Positions 18,165 to 26,298 of a stretch of 64,000 nt of DNA are shown piece after piece. Source of the stretch: Eshraghiella crossota (lineage in GTDB: Bacteria > Bacillota > Clostridia > Lachnospirales > Lachnospiraceae); contig NZ_CP102270.1 in assembly GCF_025148445.1 (NCBI RefSeq), positions 1,971,001 to 2,035,000 of the forward strand, in the 5' to 3' direction. A model generated the notes under the pieces. That model worked only from the letters and a program-made list of their open reading frames with translations. It ran no database searches and was not told where the DNA came from. The translations under genes and the position numbers were made by a program. Numbering within the stretch: the stretch's first letter is position 1; each line of letters opens with the position of its first letter.

Positions 18165-18194
18165 ATTATAGTACACCAAGTTTTATAAAGTCAA
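18165..18194 (-). promoter_or_regulatory. Predicted sigma-A promoter of the purine operon
   Basis: The minus strand reads TTGACT (18194-18189), 18 bp, then TATAAT (18170-18165), about 40 bp upstream of the purC start. Confidence 0.7.
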
Positions 18195-18289
18195 CGTCAA
18201 TACCTACTAAAATAAATAAAATAAGTATTGTTTTATAATGGATATTAGTTATAATTATAAATGTAGAAAATTACCGGGAGGAAATACAT

Positions 18290-18628
18290 ATGGTTGATAA
18301 AAGACGCCACAAAAGAGTTAAGGTCAAGCTTAACCTTGTTGTATCCAACATTTTTGACCAGAATGCGGATATGATTAAAATTGACTCGCCTATTGAAGTC
18401 AAGGATGTTTCAAGATCGGGTATCGGTTTTATTACAAAAAGCATTCTTCCAATGAATTATTATTTTAATGCCGCACTTACTTTTGACGATGAGGACTCCA
18501 TCCTTTACAGCGTTGTTAAAATTATCCGTTGTGAAGCGTTAGAGGATGATGAATACTCTTACGGCTGTGAGTTTGTGGGCATGGCTCCCGTTCTCGGATA
18601 TATCTTTGATAAACTTGAAGCGAAATAA
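18290..18628 (+). CDS. PilZ-domain c-di-GMP receptor
   Basis: 112 aa, a single PilZ domain. Both c-di-GMP binding motifs are intact: RRHKR (R5xxxR9) at the N-terminus and DVSRSGIGF (D39xSxxG44). GGGAGG precedes the ATG. It is alone, divergent from purC, with its own terminator. c-di-GMP enzymes are encoded in the same window (44-49 kb), so it is a candidate effector for them; what it controls is unknown. Confidence 0.9.
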   Translation: MVDKRRHKRVKVKLNLVVSNIFDQNADMIKIDSPIEVKDVSRSGIGFITKSILPMNYYFNAALTFDDEDSILYSVVKIIRCEALEDDEYSYGCEFVGMAPVLGYIFDKLEAK

Positions 18629-18636
18629 TATATGTT

Positions 18637-18678
18637 AAAAACCTTGGAAAATCATATTAACGGTTTCCCAAGGTTTTT
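18637..18678. terminator. Bidirectional terminator between pilZ gene and permease gene
   Basis: AAAAACCTTGG-AAA at 18637-18650 pairs with TTTCCCAAGGTTTTT at 18664-18678 with one bulged base. A-rich and T-rich arms lie on both sides, so it can end the pilZ transcript and the long agr-linked transcript arriving from the right. Confidence 0.85.
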
Positions 18679-18679
18679 A

Positions 18680-21085
18680 TTATCTGTTAATCTGCAGGTT
18701 CTTCGTCACATTAATCTTTTTAATGCTGATTATTGAAGGGATAAATGCAAGTGCATATATTATTAAAATTATAATAACTGCCGGCATTACATCTTTTAAT
18801 GTGAATTTAAAAATATAACTGTATAAATTCTTCTTTGTATATAAATATACAATGTAGCTGGCTGCATACGAAAATACGCTGCCCAGTATCAGGGATAAAA
18901 TAACTGTTCTTGTGTTTTCATATAACTGAATCAGACATATTTTATTATTTTTTATTCCGATGGCTTTAAGCATGGCAAAAATATTTTTATTGGTGTCAAA
19001 TTTATCATACAGCGAAATTAATGTATTCAATGATAAAAGCACAACAAGGATAGCAAAAAGCGTATAAGCGAAAATATTCATAACTAATTGTCTAAGTTGT
19101 ATGTCATGATTTTTTTCATAAATGTTTACAACGTCTATGTCATTAATTCCTTTAAAGAATTCATATATCTTTTCATCATCATTACTAAGATTATTAAAAA
19201 ATATCATTTGCGGATATCTGTAAAATTCCAATTTTCTGAATATATTCATATTAACCAGAATCACACATCTGTAATAGGAATCCGGAATCTGTATTTTTAT
19301 ATCCGGAATACTGTCAGCCACCGTCAGATAATATTTTGACATATCTGTTGCACTGACAAGATCGTATTGTATCTTCGCACCTTTTCTTAATCCGTTGGAG
19401 AATCCCGTATTGTTTGGCGATGTTACATTTTCAACGACAATACACTCATCATCGGAAATATTCTTAAATGCTCCGTCATACAGCTTTTTATATATTTCTT
19501 CATCAACTCCGACAAAAATAAAATTATCCGAATATGTACCATATTTATTAACATAGAATTTTAGATAATTTTCATTTGACAGTTTTGAATAATACTCTTT
19601 ATATTTTTCTGAAATATCTTTTTTATCGACTTCAACTATTACATTTGAATAATATACAGGACATATATCAAACAATGAAGGCTGTGCAACCATGTCATCA
19701 TACATTTTCTGTATTTCATCAGAACCATATATTATGGATTCAACATCTGAATATTCGTAGTTTATTTTATATTCATAACCGACATTTTCTTCATATCCAA
19801 ACAGATAAACAGAGAATACCCTGAATAATGTAATTGCAGTAAATGCCAGCACAATAACCAGGACAGACAGTATATTTTTCTTTTTATATGATGACATATT
19901 AATTTTTGCTATCCGTACGAATGGCATTTTTTTCTTATAAAGCCTGCTTTTCTGTACTGTTTTTTCACTGATATCGGAACTATTGGCTACAGATTTATAT
20001 ATGTTTCCTTTGATGATGTTCTTTGAGATATTATATGCCAGCAGACCTACGATAAAAACAACTGCTGTATCCAATATAATTATCTGATAAACCAACTTCC
20101 ATATATGAAATCCTTTTGCTATACTGTTAACAAAAATGCCGGAACAGATACCGGATATTAATGTTCCTGAAATCACACCCGTTATCACAAGTTTCATAAT
20201 GATTTTCGTAAAATTCATCCGTAATACAGCTGCTTTAATTCCCAATGAACGGAATATTGCCAGGTCGGATTTTATCTTTTTACCTATAATAAAAATTATA
20301 TTAAAAATGATTACAATAAACAGAAAAATCATCAGTCCCAGAATAATATATTTTAAAGATGAAAAAACATTAGTGGATTTTCCTGTCTCGTTAATCTCCG
20401 CATAAGTAAACAGATTGGTATTATATATAAAATCCGAATCACTTACATGGTATTTCTGTTTCAGTTTCTCTGCATCATTAACATATTTTTCGTGTATTGA
20501 TGTACAGGCAATACTATACCTGCCATAATCAATGTTTTCATTATAGTAATAAAATAAAGACGGAATATAAGTATACATTGTTACATCCGGCATATTTATA
20601 TAGACAATGCCGGTAACAGTATAACTTTTTTCATCGATTTTTATTTGGGTAGTACCGTCATTTTTAAACTCAAGCCCCTGTTTATACAAAAACTTTTCTT
20701 CGCATAATACCTCATTTTCATTCTGAGGCAGCCGCCCTTCCTTGAGTTTTACATTCATTAATCCAAAGAAATCACTTTTAACTCTGTAATTATATAACTT
20801 ATTCACAGGATCAAATTCCAAAGTATATACACAGGATTCATCAACACAATCTTCTGCTATAATTTTTTCTGTGTCGGATTTGGAAATATCAGACATCTGG
20901 AAGTCATATTTGCCATATAATTCTTTTCCGGTCTTTATATCACTGTATTTTTTTATTTCAAAAAAAGACCAGTACAGACTGGCAAACACCATACATACGC
21001 ATGTAATTATGACAAGCAGTATGCTGATTTTTGTTTTCTTACGGAGTGCCTTATACATTAACTTAAATATATTGGTATTATACAT
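18680..21085 (-). CDS. ABC transporter permease, FtsX/MacB type, agr-linked
   Basis: 801 aa from the ATG at 21085, which has GGAGG upstream and overlaps the ATPase stop by 8 bp. One N-terminal helix (about 18-40) precedes a large extracellular domain. Three helices (about 250-360) form a first FtsX domain, including RSLGIKAAVLRMNF. The layout repeats: one helix near 405-425, an extracellular domain, then three helices (about 680-795) with MLKAIGIKNNKICLIQLYEN. Relatives move peptides or lipoproteins, or confer resistance to peptide antibiotics. It closes the run agrB-agrD-(secreted protein)-193 aa protein-ATPase-permease, so self-protection from, or export of, a locus product is inferred. Confidence 0.85.
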   Translation of the reverse strand: MYNTNIFKLMYKALRKKTKISILLVIITCVCMVFASLYWSFFEIKKYSDIKTGKELYGKYDFQMSDISKSDTEKIIAEDCVDESCVYTLEFDPVNKLYNYRVKSDFFGLMNVKLKEGRLPQNENEVLCEEKFLYKQGLEFKNDGTTQIKIDEKSYTVTGIVYINMPDVTMYTYIPSLFYYYNENIDYGRYSIACTSIHEKYVNDAEKLKQKYHVSDSDFIYNTNLFTYAEINETGKSTNVFSSLKYIILGLMIFLFIVIIFNIIFIIGKKIKSDLAIFRSLGIKAAVLRMNFTKIIMKLVITGVISGTLISGICSGIFVNSIAKGFHIWKLVYQIIILDTAVVFIVGLLAYNISKNIIKGNIYKSVANSSDISEKTVQKSRLYKKKMPFVRIAKINMSSYKKKNILSVLVIVLAFTAITLFRVFSVYLFGYEENVGYEYKINYEYSDVESIIYGSDEIQKMYDDMVAQPSLFDICPVYYSNVIVEVDKKDISEKYKEYYSKLSNENYLKFYVNKYGTYSDNFIFVGVDEEIYKKLYDGAFKNISDDECIVVENVTSPNNTGFSNGLRKGAKIQYDLVSATDMSKYYLTVADSIPDIKIQIPDSYYRCVILVNMNIFRKLEFYRYPQMIFFNNLSNDDEKIYEFFKGINDIDVVNIYEKNHDIQLRQLVMNIFAYTLFAILVVLLSLNTLISLYDKFDTNKNIFAMLKAIGIKNNKICLIQLYENTRTVILSLILGSVFSYAASYIVYLYTKKNLYSYIFKFTLKDVMPAVIIILIIYALAFIPSIISIKKINVTKNLQINR

Positions 21086-21756
21086 TATCAGCCTCCGCAT
21101 TAATATTCACTATCCTGTCCGCATAATGTATAAGACTGTTGTCATGTGTTACAAACACCAAAGATGCTTCATATTCACTACAGCAGGTCACAAGCATATC
21201 CATAACCTGAATACTGTTTTTATAATCCAGGTTACCGGTTGCCTCATCTGAAAAAATAACATCCGGATGGTTTACCAATGCACGTGCAATAGATACTCTT
21301 TGTTTCTCCCCCCCCGGATAATTGATGAGGAAGATGGTATAAACGGTTTTCAAGTCCTAACCTTTCACACAAATTAATAACATCATCAAACTGATACTCT
21401 TTCCCTGCTCCCACCAGTGGTATGAGAATGTTATCAATTACAGATAATGTTGGTATAAGGTGAAAATCCTGAAATATAAAACCAAAATTGTTAATCCTTA
21501 TATCACTCATCTCATTGTCAGTGAGTTCAAAAATATTTTTCCCTTTATAAATAACCTTTCCGGAATCAGGTTTATCTATACCGCTTAAAATATTCAGAAG
21601 TGTACTTTTTCCACATCCTGACGGTCCCAGTATTGCAACTTTTTCGGATTTGTTCAGATTAAAATTAAAATTATTATATATATTAATTTCTTCATTACCG
21701 CTTCTATATACTTTATTTATTTCCTGTCCGGATAATATACATAAATCGTCCTTCAT
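21078..21756 (-). pseudogene. ABC transporter ATPase, frameshifted in a G8 tract
   Basis: Two frames together encode one MacB-like ATPase. Frame 1 (from 21756) has Walker A GPSGCGKSTLLN and the Q-loop FIFQDFHLIP, and reads HQLSGGG before going out of register. Frame 2 resumes as GGEKQRVSIARAL, Walker B VIFSDEATGNLD and the switch FVTHDN. The join is a run of eight G on the minus strand (plus-strand C run 21308-21315); seven G would give a 225-aa intact protein. Causes could be a sequencing error, a true mutation, or slippage-based phase variation. It lies 15 bp after the 193-aa gene and is coupled to the permease gene. Confidence 0.85.
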
Positions 21757-21771
21757 GAATGTCTATTCCTC

Positions 21772-22353
21772 CTACTCTTCCGAATCTGTGAATATAACAT
21801 CCATATCATAATCAGATAATTTAATGTTTTTATTTATATGTGTTAAGATACGGTTTCTATAATTAATTTCAATGTCAAGATTTTTTATATATTCTATAAT
21901 CTCATCATCTGTCATATCGCCTTTATACAAAATCAGACTCATCAAAAAAACATTATCTTTTTCATATCCCTTTACTTTTTCAACCTCTATTGAGCCTTCC
22001 TTATATATGATTGGCGAATCAGCATCATCAAGGACAAGATATCCCGAAATTTCTGACGCATCGAATATACTGTTGTTTTTGATATCAAGGGATACACCCA
22101 CAAGAATATAATCATCTATACTGTCGCTCTTAAAAATATCATTTTTTCGTATTTTTTGTACCAAGGAATCATTCTGTAAACTCTCATATGTTTTTTTAAG
22201 ATTATCTACATTTCCGAAATTTGCCTCATCTAATTTCGTTATTCTTATTGTTCCTTTCTCTACTTTAACATTGCCTCTGATATTAAGGAATAAAAATAAT
22301 GCTATTGCGATTATTATGACTGCACTTACTGTTATGAGTATTTTTTTCTTCAT
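21772..22353 (-). CDS. Membrane-anchored protein of unknown function, agr-linked
   Basis: 193 aa. A KKK start and one hydrophobic helix (about 5-24) anchor it, leaving about 165 extracellular residues rich in Asp, Glu, Lys and Ile. There are no cysteines and no lipobox. No family recognised. A segment VGVSLDIKNNSIFDASEISG has the feel of a small beta-sandwich accessory domain, but that is a guess. AAAGGAGGG precedes the ATG. It sits between the small secreted-protein gene and the ATPase gene with short gaps, so it is probably an accessory or immunity component of the transporter. Confidence 0.75.
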   Translation of the reverse strand: MKKKILITVSAVIIIAIALFLFLNIRGNVKVEKGTIRITKLDEANFGNVDNLKKTYESLQNDSLVQKIRKNDIFKSDSIDDYILVGVSLDIKNNSIFDASEISGYLVLDDADSPIIYKEGSIEVEKVKGYEKDNVFLMSLILYKGDMTDDEIIEYIKNLDIEINYRNRILTHINKNIKLSDYDMDVIFTDSEE

Positions 22354-22364
22354 ACTTCCCTCCT

Positions 22365-22606
22365 TTATGAAAATGATATAACATAAAAATTCGTTATCCC
22401 ATTATTGACCATGTAATTATAAAATGTATTTATATTTTCATTTTTTCTGTTTGATGTATGTGCACAATATCTTACAACGCTGCCACTCTTTTGAGTAATA
22501 ATAACAGAATGTATCTTACCATTCCGGTCATATGACGCTTCAATACAATTACTGTTAAATAAGATAAGTGTTACAATTGTTGCTAATGTTATTAAATATT
22601 TTTCAT
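22365..22606 (-). pseudogene. Small secreted protein gene, out of frame near its start
   Basis: An ATG at 22606 has GGAG 8 bp upstream but reads only four codons before a stop. One more A in the following A5 run would open an 80-codon frame to 22365. That product would start MKKYLITLATIVTLILFNSN, a clear signal peptide. A mature part of about 55 residues would follow, with one Cys (RYCAHTS) and an aromatic, Asn-rich end (NTFYNYMVNN). The next gene starts 11 bp later with its own strong ribosome site. Position right after agrD suggests a regulated secreted effector such as a bacteriocin-like peptide; no family was recognised. A sequencing indel is an alternative. Confidence 0.5.
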
Positions 22607-22619
22607 AATGGTTTCTCCA

Positions 22620-22772
22620 TCAGTTTTTTTCTTTATTATTTTTCACTAACTTTTTAGGTATTTCAGGCTGATAAAGAATAAATCTGCATCCAGCGCTGGC
22701 AATCAGACTACCAAGTGAATTAATTAGTTTATCCATATTTTTCTTAGTATTTATTTTATTTTTTGAATTCAT
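22620..22772 (-). CDS. agrD: AgrD-like cyclic autoinducer peptide precursor
   Basis: 50 aa, short enough to be missed by routine calling. A basic, amphipathic N-terminal region contains MDKLINSLGSLIASAG. The presumed signal core follows: Cys29 in GCRFILY, then QPEIPKKL and a Lys-rich end. A Cys followed by four or five hydrophobic residues and a (Y)QPExP tail is the pattern of clostridial AgrD peptides. AgrB would cut after the core and the Cys would form a thiolactone; CRFIL (five-residue ring) or CRFILY are the candidates. AGAAAGGAAA precedes the ATG. It starts 30 bp after agrB, whose H/C catalytic pair is intact. Confidence 0.85.
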   Translation of the reverse strand: MNSKNKINTKKNMDKLINSLGSLIASAGCRFILYQPEIPKKLVKNNKEKN

Positions 22773-22802
22773 ATACTTAATTTCCTTTCTATTGCATATT
22801 CT

Positions 22803-23414
22803 CTATATTTTTTTACTCTCTCTTTGAAAATTACTTTCACATAATACTTTTTTATTTTTTTCTATACCAATTAATAATAACAGCAAAATAGTTGTATAAC
22901 ATACAACTATATTTGATGTAACCTTTGTCTCAGTATAGAAGTAGAAAATTGTTGATATAGAAGTGTAAAATATACTTAATATTCCTGTAAATATCTTTTT
23001 CTTCTTTTTTCTCTCTTGGTCAAGCTTTAAATTAGCACAATCTACAGGAGATAAAATTACAATCATAGTTGCCAAAGTGATTTCCAGAATCTTACCTACC
23101 GTAAAACTTATATTCCATAATTCGGGAATATATATATTTATAAAATATATTAAAACCGAAAAAAGCAGACAGACATCTACGGTACCTGCATGTACTCCCC
23201 CTGACGTTTTTCTCAAAGGTATAAATACCAGTAAAAAAACTAACATTTCTTTAACCTTCCTGCAAACGACTCCAATTGTAATTGCACATGTCCAAAATAT
23301 GATATTTTGAAATATATATTCAAATACATAAATATATACTTCGTAATCTTCATCAGTTAAGATCATATTTTTTGTTATGATTTTTCCTATTTTATCTAAA
23401 AAAAGCCTAACCAA
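22803..23414 (-). CDS. agrB: AgrB-type autoinducer-processing membrane protease
   Basis: 203 aa with about six hydrophobic segments. The conserved stretch FIPLRKTSGGVHAGTVDVC places His75 and Cys82 seven residues apart, the same spacing as the catalytic His77/Cys84 of Staphylococcus aureus AgrB. AgrB cleaves the C-terminal tail of AgrD and helps form the thiolactone ring in the membrane. The reading frame starts with TTG at 23414 behind GAGGTGA. It lies 54 bp after the kinase gene, a gap holding predicted LytTR operators and a promoter. agrD follows directly. Confidence 0.93.
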   Translation of the reverse strand: MVRLFLDKIGKIITKNMILTDEDYEVYIYVFEYIFQNIIFWTCAITIGVVCRKVKEMLVFLLVFIPLRKTSGGVHAGTVDVCLLFSVLIYFINIYIPELWNISFTVGKILEITLATMIVILSPVDCANLKLDQERKKKKKIFTGILSIFYTSISTIFYFYTETKVTSNIVVCYTTILLLLLIGIEKNKKVLCESNFQRESKKI

Positions 23415-23441
23415 GTTGTCATCACCTCACCCGGTTAGGTT

Positions 23442-23500
23442 ATCATATTTTCTTTATAATTTTATCGTTCAGTACTGAATGGCAGATATATCAGTACTGA
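23442..23500 (-). promoter_or_regulatory. Twin TCAGTACTGA palindromes and agrB promoter
   Basis: TCAGTACTGA occurs at 23491-23500 and 23469-23478 (the latter within TTCAGTACTGAA, 23468-23479), with centres 22 bp apart. They overlap the 3' end of the kinase gene. A TATGAT -10 candidate is at 23447-23442, so the nearer copy would overlay the -35 region. LytTR regulators such as AgrA bind paired 9-bp sites about two helical turns apart at just this place, and TCAGTACTG partly fits the LytTR half-site. Inferred operator of agrBD and the genes beyond. Confidence 0.55.
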
Positions 23501-24737
23501 GTGGTAAAATAATTGTTGCTTTATATTTTTCTTTATCCACTTTAATACTGTATGAACCAGAATATTTGGTAACAATTTTTTCTATATTCTCGATTCCACA
23601 ATCACGTTTTAGCATTGCCTCTGTATCAAAACATGTATTCTCAATATCAATTATAAAATTACTATTATCCATAATAACAGCTACATCTATTAAACAACTA
23701 TTATCTGATATTTTTTTTACATAATTGACTGCATTTTCCGTAAGATTGCCAAGCATAATTGACATATCCCTATTGTCAATATTTAATGCATTACTATCAA
23801 TCACTACCTCAGTTTCACATTTTATATTAAAATTATCACATTGATTTATCAAATTGCTTAACATTACATCAATTACGACATTACCCGTATTAACTTTTTT
23901 GTATGTACAATTAACTTCACCAAGCGTAGCATCTATGTATTCCAATGCCTGCACGCTATTGCCTTCTTCAATCATACCTGCTATTGCTTTCATATGTTTA
24001 TTTGTATCATGAAGCATCCTCCGTAACTGCATATAACTATCTGACATTTGTGCAAATATATCTTCCTGTATTTTTACACTTTTTTCTAACATTTGTTCCC
24101 TTTCTTTGTGCTCAAACATATCAGAATAATTATCCACAAAAATATATAAAATAAAATTTAATATAACAACAGCAATTGAAACCACTCCAATCTGTGGCAA
24201 ATATTGCCCTGTCATATCTATCATCAGATAAGATATACCAACCATTTCAATTATGCTTACCAATATACTTATTAAAAAAATATATTTAAACCTCTTGTCT
24301 TTCAGACAATTTTTCTTTTTGTATATTAATGAAATTATAACAATAAATACAAAATCAATTAATTTTGAAATCATAACTTTAACATAGTAGTATTGTCCTG
24401 ATAGTCGTTCATCTCCTATAAAAGAAAAAATACTGACAACTATCATTTCTGATGCTATACCAATAATATTAAAACCAACGGATGCAATAACTTTCTCGTA
24501 CAACTTTGATTTATATAGAAATGTCAAACAAAAGAAAACAATCTGCCAGGCAAAAATATTTATGAATGAATTATTGAACTTATCAAAAATCCAATTAAAA
24601 GAAACCATCACAATTATATAGATTAAAAGTACAAAGCATTTTTTTACTTTGTAATTTTTTCCCATTAATACATCATATAAAAAAATGATTACAATGGCAT
24701 CCAGAATATCTCCAATAATTTCATATGCTCCACCCAC
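23469..24737 (-). CDS. agrC: AgrC-like sensor histidine kinase (GHKL type)
   Basis: 422 aa, starting at GTG 24737, which overlaps the regulator's TAG stop by one base. About six to seven hydrophobic helices fill residues 1-200, the peptide-sensing part. Then comes a coiled linker and the dimerisation/phosphoacceptor helix with His243 in RRMLHDTNKHMKA. The ATPase part has the N-box NLTENAVNYV (331-340) and G-box GIENIEKIV, as in the HATPase_c_5 kinases paired with LytTR regulators. It should detect the cyclic peptide made from the downstream agrD product and phosphorylate the upstream-encoded regulator. Confidence 0.9.
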   Translation of the reverse strand: MGGAYEIIGDILDAIVIIFLYDVLMGKNYKVKKCFVLLIYIIVMVSFNWIFDKFNNSFINIFAWQIVFFCLTFLYKSKLYEKVIASVGFNIIGIASEMIVVSIFSFIGDERLSGQYYYVKVMISKLIDFVFIVIISLIYKKKNCLKDKRFKYIFLISILVSIIEMVGISYLMIDMTGQYLPQIGVVSIAVVILNFILYIFVDNYSDMFEHKEREQMLEKSVKIQEDIFAQMSDSYMQLRRMLHDTNKHMKAIAGMIEEGNSVQALEYIDATLGEVNCTYKKVNTGNVVIDVMLSNLINQCDNFNIKCETEVVIDSNALNIDNRDMSIMLGNLTENAVNYVKKISDNSCLIDVAVIMDNSNFIIDIENTCFDTEAMLKRDCGIENIEKIVTKYSGSYSIKVDKEKYKATIILPLSTDISAIQY

Positions 24738-25468
24738 TATCTTCCAATCCTCCTAAGCACATTTTCAGCAAACGCTTCCTTTAGTATCGGCATATTACTT
24801 CTACTGATATTTACATTACGTCCGTTTCTCATTTCAATCCTATTTCCCATCCACTTATATATATTCATAATATTTACAAGTATTGACCGATGAGCAAATA
24901 ATAGCATATTTTTATATTTACTATTAAATTCTTTTAATTTTCCTTTTACATATAATTCACCACTCATAGTTGTTATTAAAATATCACTATTACTCCTAAT
25001 GGATTTTACGCTCTCTATTGTACAAATATCCGATATCGAAATAATTATTTTTTTGTTATTTTGGTTGACAATAACTCTTTTATCTTCCTCACAACTCATG
25101 TAATCTAATATTTTATTCATCTTTTCTTTAAATATTTCATATTTAAGGGGTTTAGAAAAAAACTGGGCTGCCCTTACGTCAAAACTTTGCTGCATATATT
25201 CAGGATAATTCGTTACAAACATTATAGTGACGTCATGATCCGGAATTCTCCTGATTCTGTCTGCAACCTCTATACCATCATTTTTTCCAATTTCAATATC
25301 AAGAAAAATCATGGTGTATTTTCCTTTTTCATACGAAGCAAATAAATCCTCACCAGTCGCAAAAAAATCAACATCTATTTCAATATTTTTTTCAACGGAA
25401 TATATACATATCAAATCCTTAATTCGGTCTCTTTCAAATTTTTCATCATCACAAACTGCAATTTTCAA
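24737..25468 (-). CDS. agrA: AgrA-like LytTR response regulator
   Basis: 243 aa from a TTG at 25468, chosen because GGAG lies 10 bp upstream and the product then begins KIAVCDDEK as usual; an in-frame ATG at 25492 has no ribosome site. The receiver domain (1-125) has the acidic pair DD, phosphoacceptor Asp57 (MIFLDIEIG) and KPL. The LytTR DNA-binding domain (about 140-240) includes the ISISDICTIES, FAHRSILVNI and NVNISRSNM blocks. It leads the agr run and is translationally coupled to the kinase. Gene order regulator-kinase-B-D differs from the staphylococcal B-D-C-A. Confidence 0.9.
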   Translation of the reverse strand: MKIAVCDDEKFERDRIKDLICIYSVEKNIEIDVDFFATGEDLFASYEKGKYTMIFLDIEIGKNDGIEVADRIRRIPDHDVTIMFVTNYPEYMQQSFDVRAAQFFSKPLKYEIFKEKMNKILDYMSCEEDKRVIVNQNNKKIIISISDICTIESVKSIRSNSDILITTMSGELYVKGKLKEFNSKYKNMLLFAHRSILVNIMNIYKWMGNRIEMRNGRNVNISRSNMPILKEAFAENVLRRIGR

Positions 25469-25518
25469 TTTTAATCGTCTCCAACTCATCATTCAACTCA
25501 ATGTGTCTCTATTTTTTG

Positions 25519-25547
25519 ATTGTACAATATACACTAACTAAACACAA
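25519..25547 (-). promoter_or_regulatory. Predicted promoter of the agr regulator gene
   Basis: The minus strand reads TTGTGT (25547-25542), 17 bp, TACAAT (25524-25519), about 50 bp upstream of the TTG start. It faces away from the AbiEi promoter. Confidence 0.5.
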
Positions 25548-25564
25548 TGAATTTTCCACATAAT

Positions 25565-25668
25565 TTCACGCACACATTTCAAAAAATGTGTCTAAAATTT
25601 AATTGATTTTTTTAGTCGTCTCAGGTACAATAAAATCAGCACACAATTACGTATTCGCTGTGCGTGAA
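25565..25668. promoter_or_regulatory. AbiEi promoter flanked by inverted repeats
   Basis: TTGATT (25603-25608), 17 bp, TACAAT (25626-25631) forms a plus-strand promoter for the AbiEi gene. It is flanked by a 10-bp inverted repeat, TTCACGCACA (25565-25574) and TGTGCGTGAA (25659-25668). A second inverted repeat, ACACATTT / AAATGTGT, is at 25572-25591. AbiEi antitoxins are known to repress their own promoter by binding inverted repeats, which fits this layout. Confidence 0.65.
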
Positions 25669-25692
25669 TTTTTTAAGGAAGAGGGTGAATGA

Positions 25693-26298
25693 GTGAATCT
25701 TCAAGAGCGAGCAAAAGAAGTGGTTGTAGACAATAATGGCATTGCAAAATCTGCCGACTTTGTTGCTGCCGGAATCAGAGCTGTTGATGTCGTAAACCTG
25801 TGTAACGCAGGCTTTCTTAACCGTGTACGACACGGATACTATCAGCTTGCCGAACAAAGTGTTTCTTCAGAAGAACAATTGCTTGCAACACTCATCCCAA
25901 AAGGAATAGTTTGTGTTGAATCTGCATTGTTTCACTATGGTTACAGCGACTTTGCACCACGAAAATGGTCAATAGCTGTACCTCGTTCAATGTCAAGAAC
26001 AAAGCTAAAAGTTGATTCGCTTGCTATTCAACCTTATTATATGCAGCCTGAGTTGTATGAACTTGGGAAAATTACCGATAACTTCAACGGGGTTGAGCTG
26101 CCTGTATATGACCGTGAGCGAACAATATGTGATTGTTTCAAATATCGTTCAAGATTAGATAACGAAATTTTCAACAAGGCTATTAACGCTTATGTAAAAG
26201 ACAACAAAAAGAATCTGAATAATCTTTCTGCTTATTCCCAAAAATTGCGTGTGTATAAAAAAGTTACCGAACTGATGGAGGTGTTGCTGAATGGCTGA
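25693..26298 (+). CDS. AbiEi-family antitoxin / transcriptional repressor
   Basis: 201 aa, start GTG 25693 behind GGAAGAGGG. The N-terminal winged-helix domain spans about residues 1-75: NNGIAKSADFVAAGIRAVDV and FLNRVRHGYYQL. The C-terminal antitoxin domain contains VESALFHYGYSDF, VPRSMSR and VYDRERTICDCFKYRSRL. In the type IV AbiE system AbiEi represses the operon and counteracts AbiEii, a nucleotidyltransferase toxin, without contact. The protein looks complete, but the adjoining toxin gene is broken. The 3' end overlaps the toxin start by 8 bp. Confidence 0.92.
   Translation: MNLQERAKEVVVDNNGIAKSADFVAAGIRAVDVVNLCNAGFLNRVRHGYYQLAEQSVSSEEQLLATLIPKGIVCVESALFHYGYSDFAPRKWSIAVPRSMSRTKLKVDSLAIQPYYMQPELYELGKITDNFNGVELPVYDRERTICDCFKYRSRLDNEIFNKAINAYVKDNKKNLNNLSAYSQKLRVYKKVTELMEVLLNG

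Noticed and set aside
22381-22560. Stretch without a listed frame, considered as empty intergenic DNA
   Set aside because: It holds the out-of-frame secreted-protein gene; the frame is open for 80 codons once the A5 run is lengthened by one.
25636-25857. Minus-strand frame opposite the AbiEi start
   Set aside because: Antisense shadow of AbiEi; no start signal.
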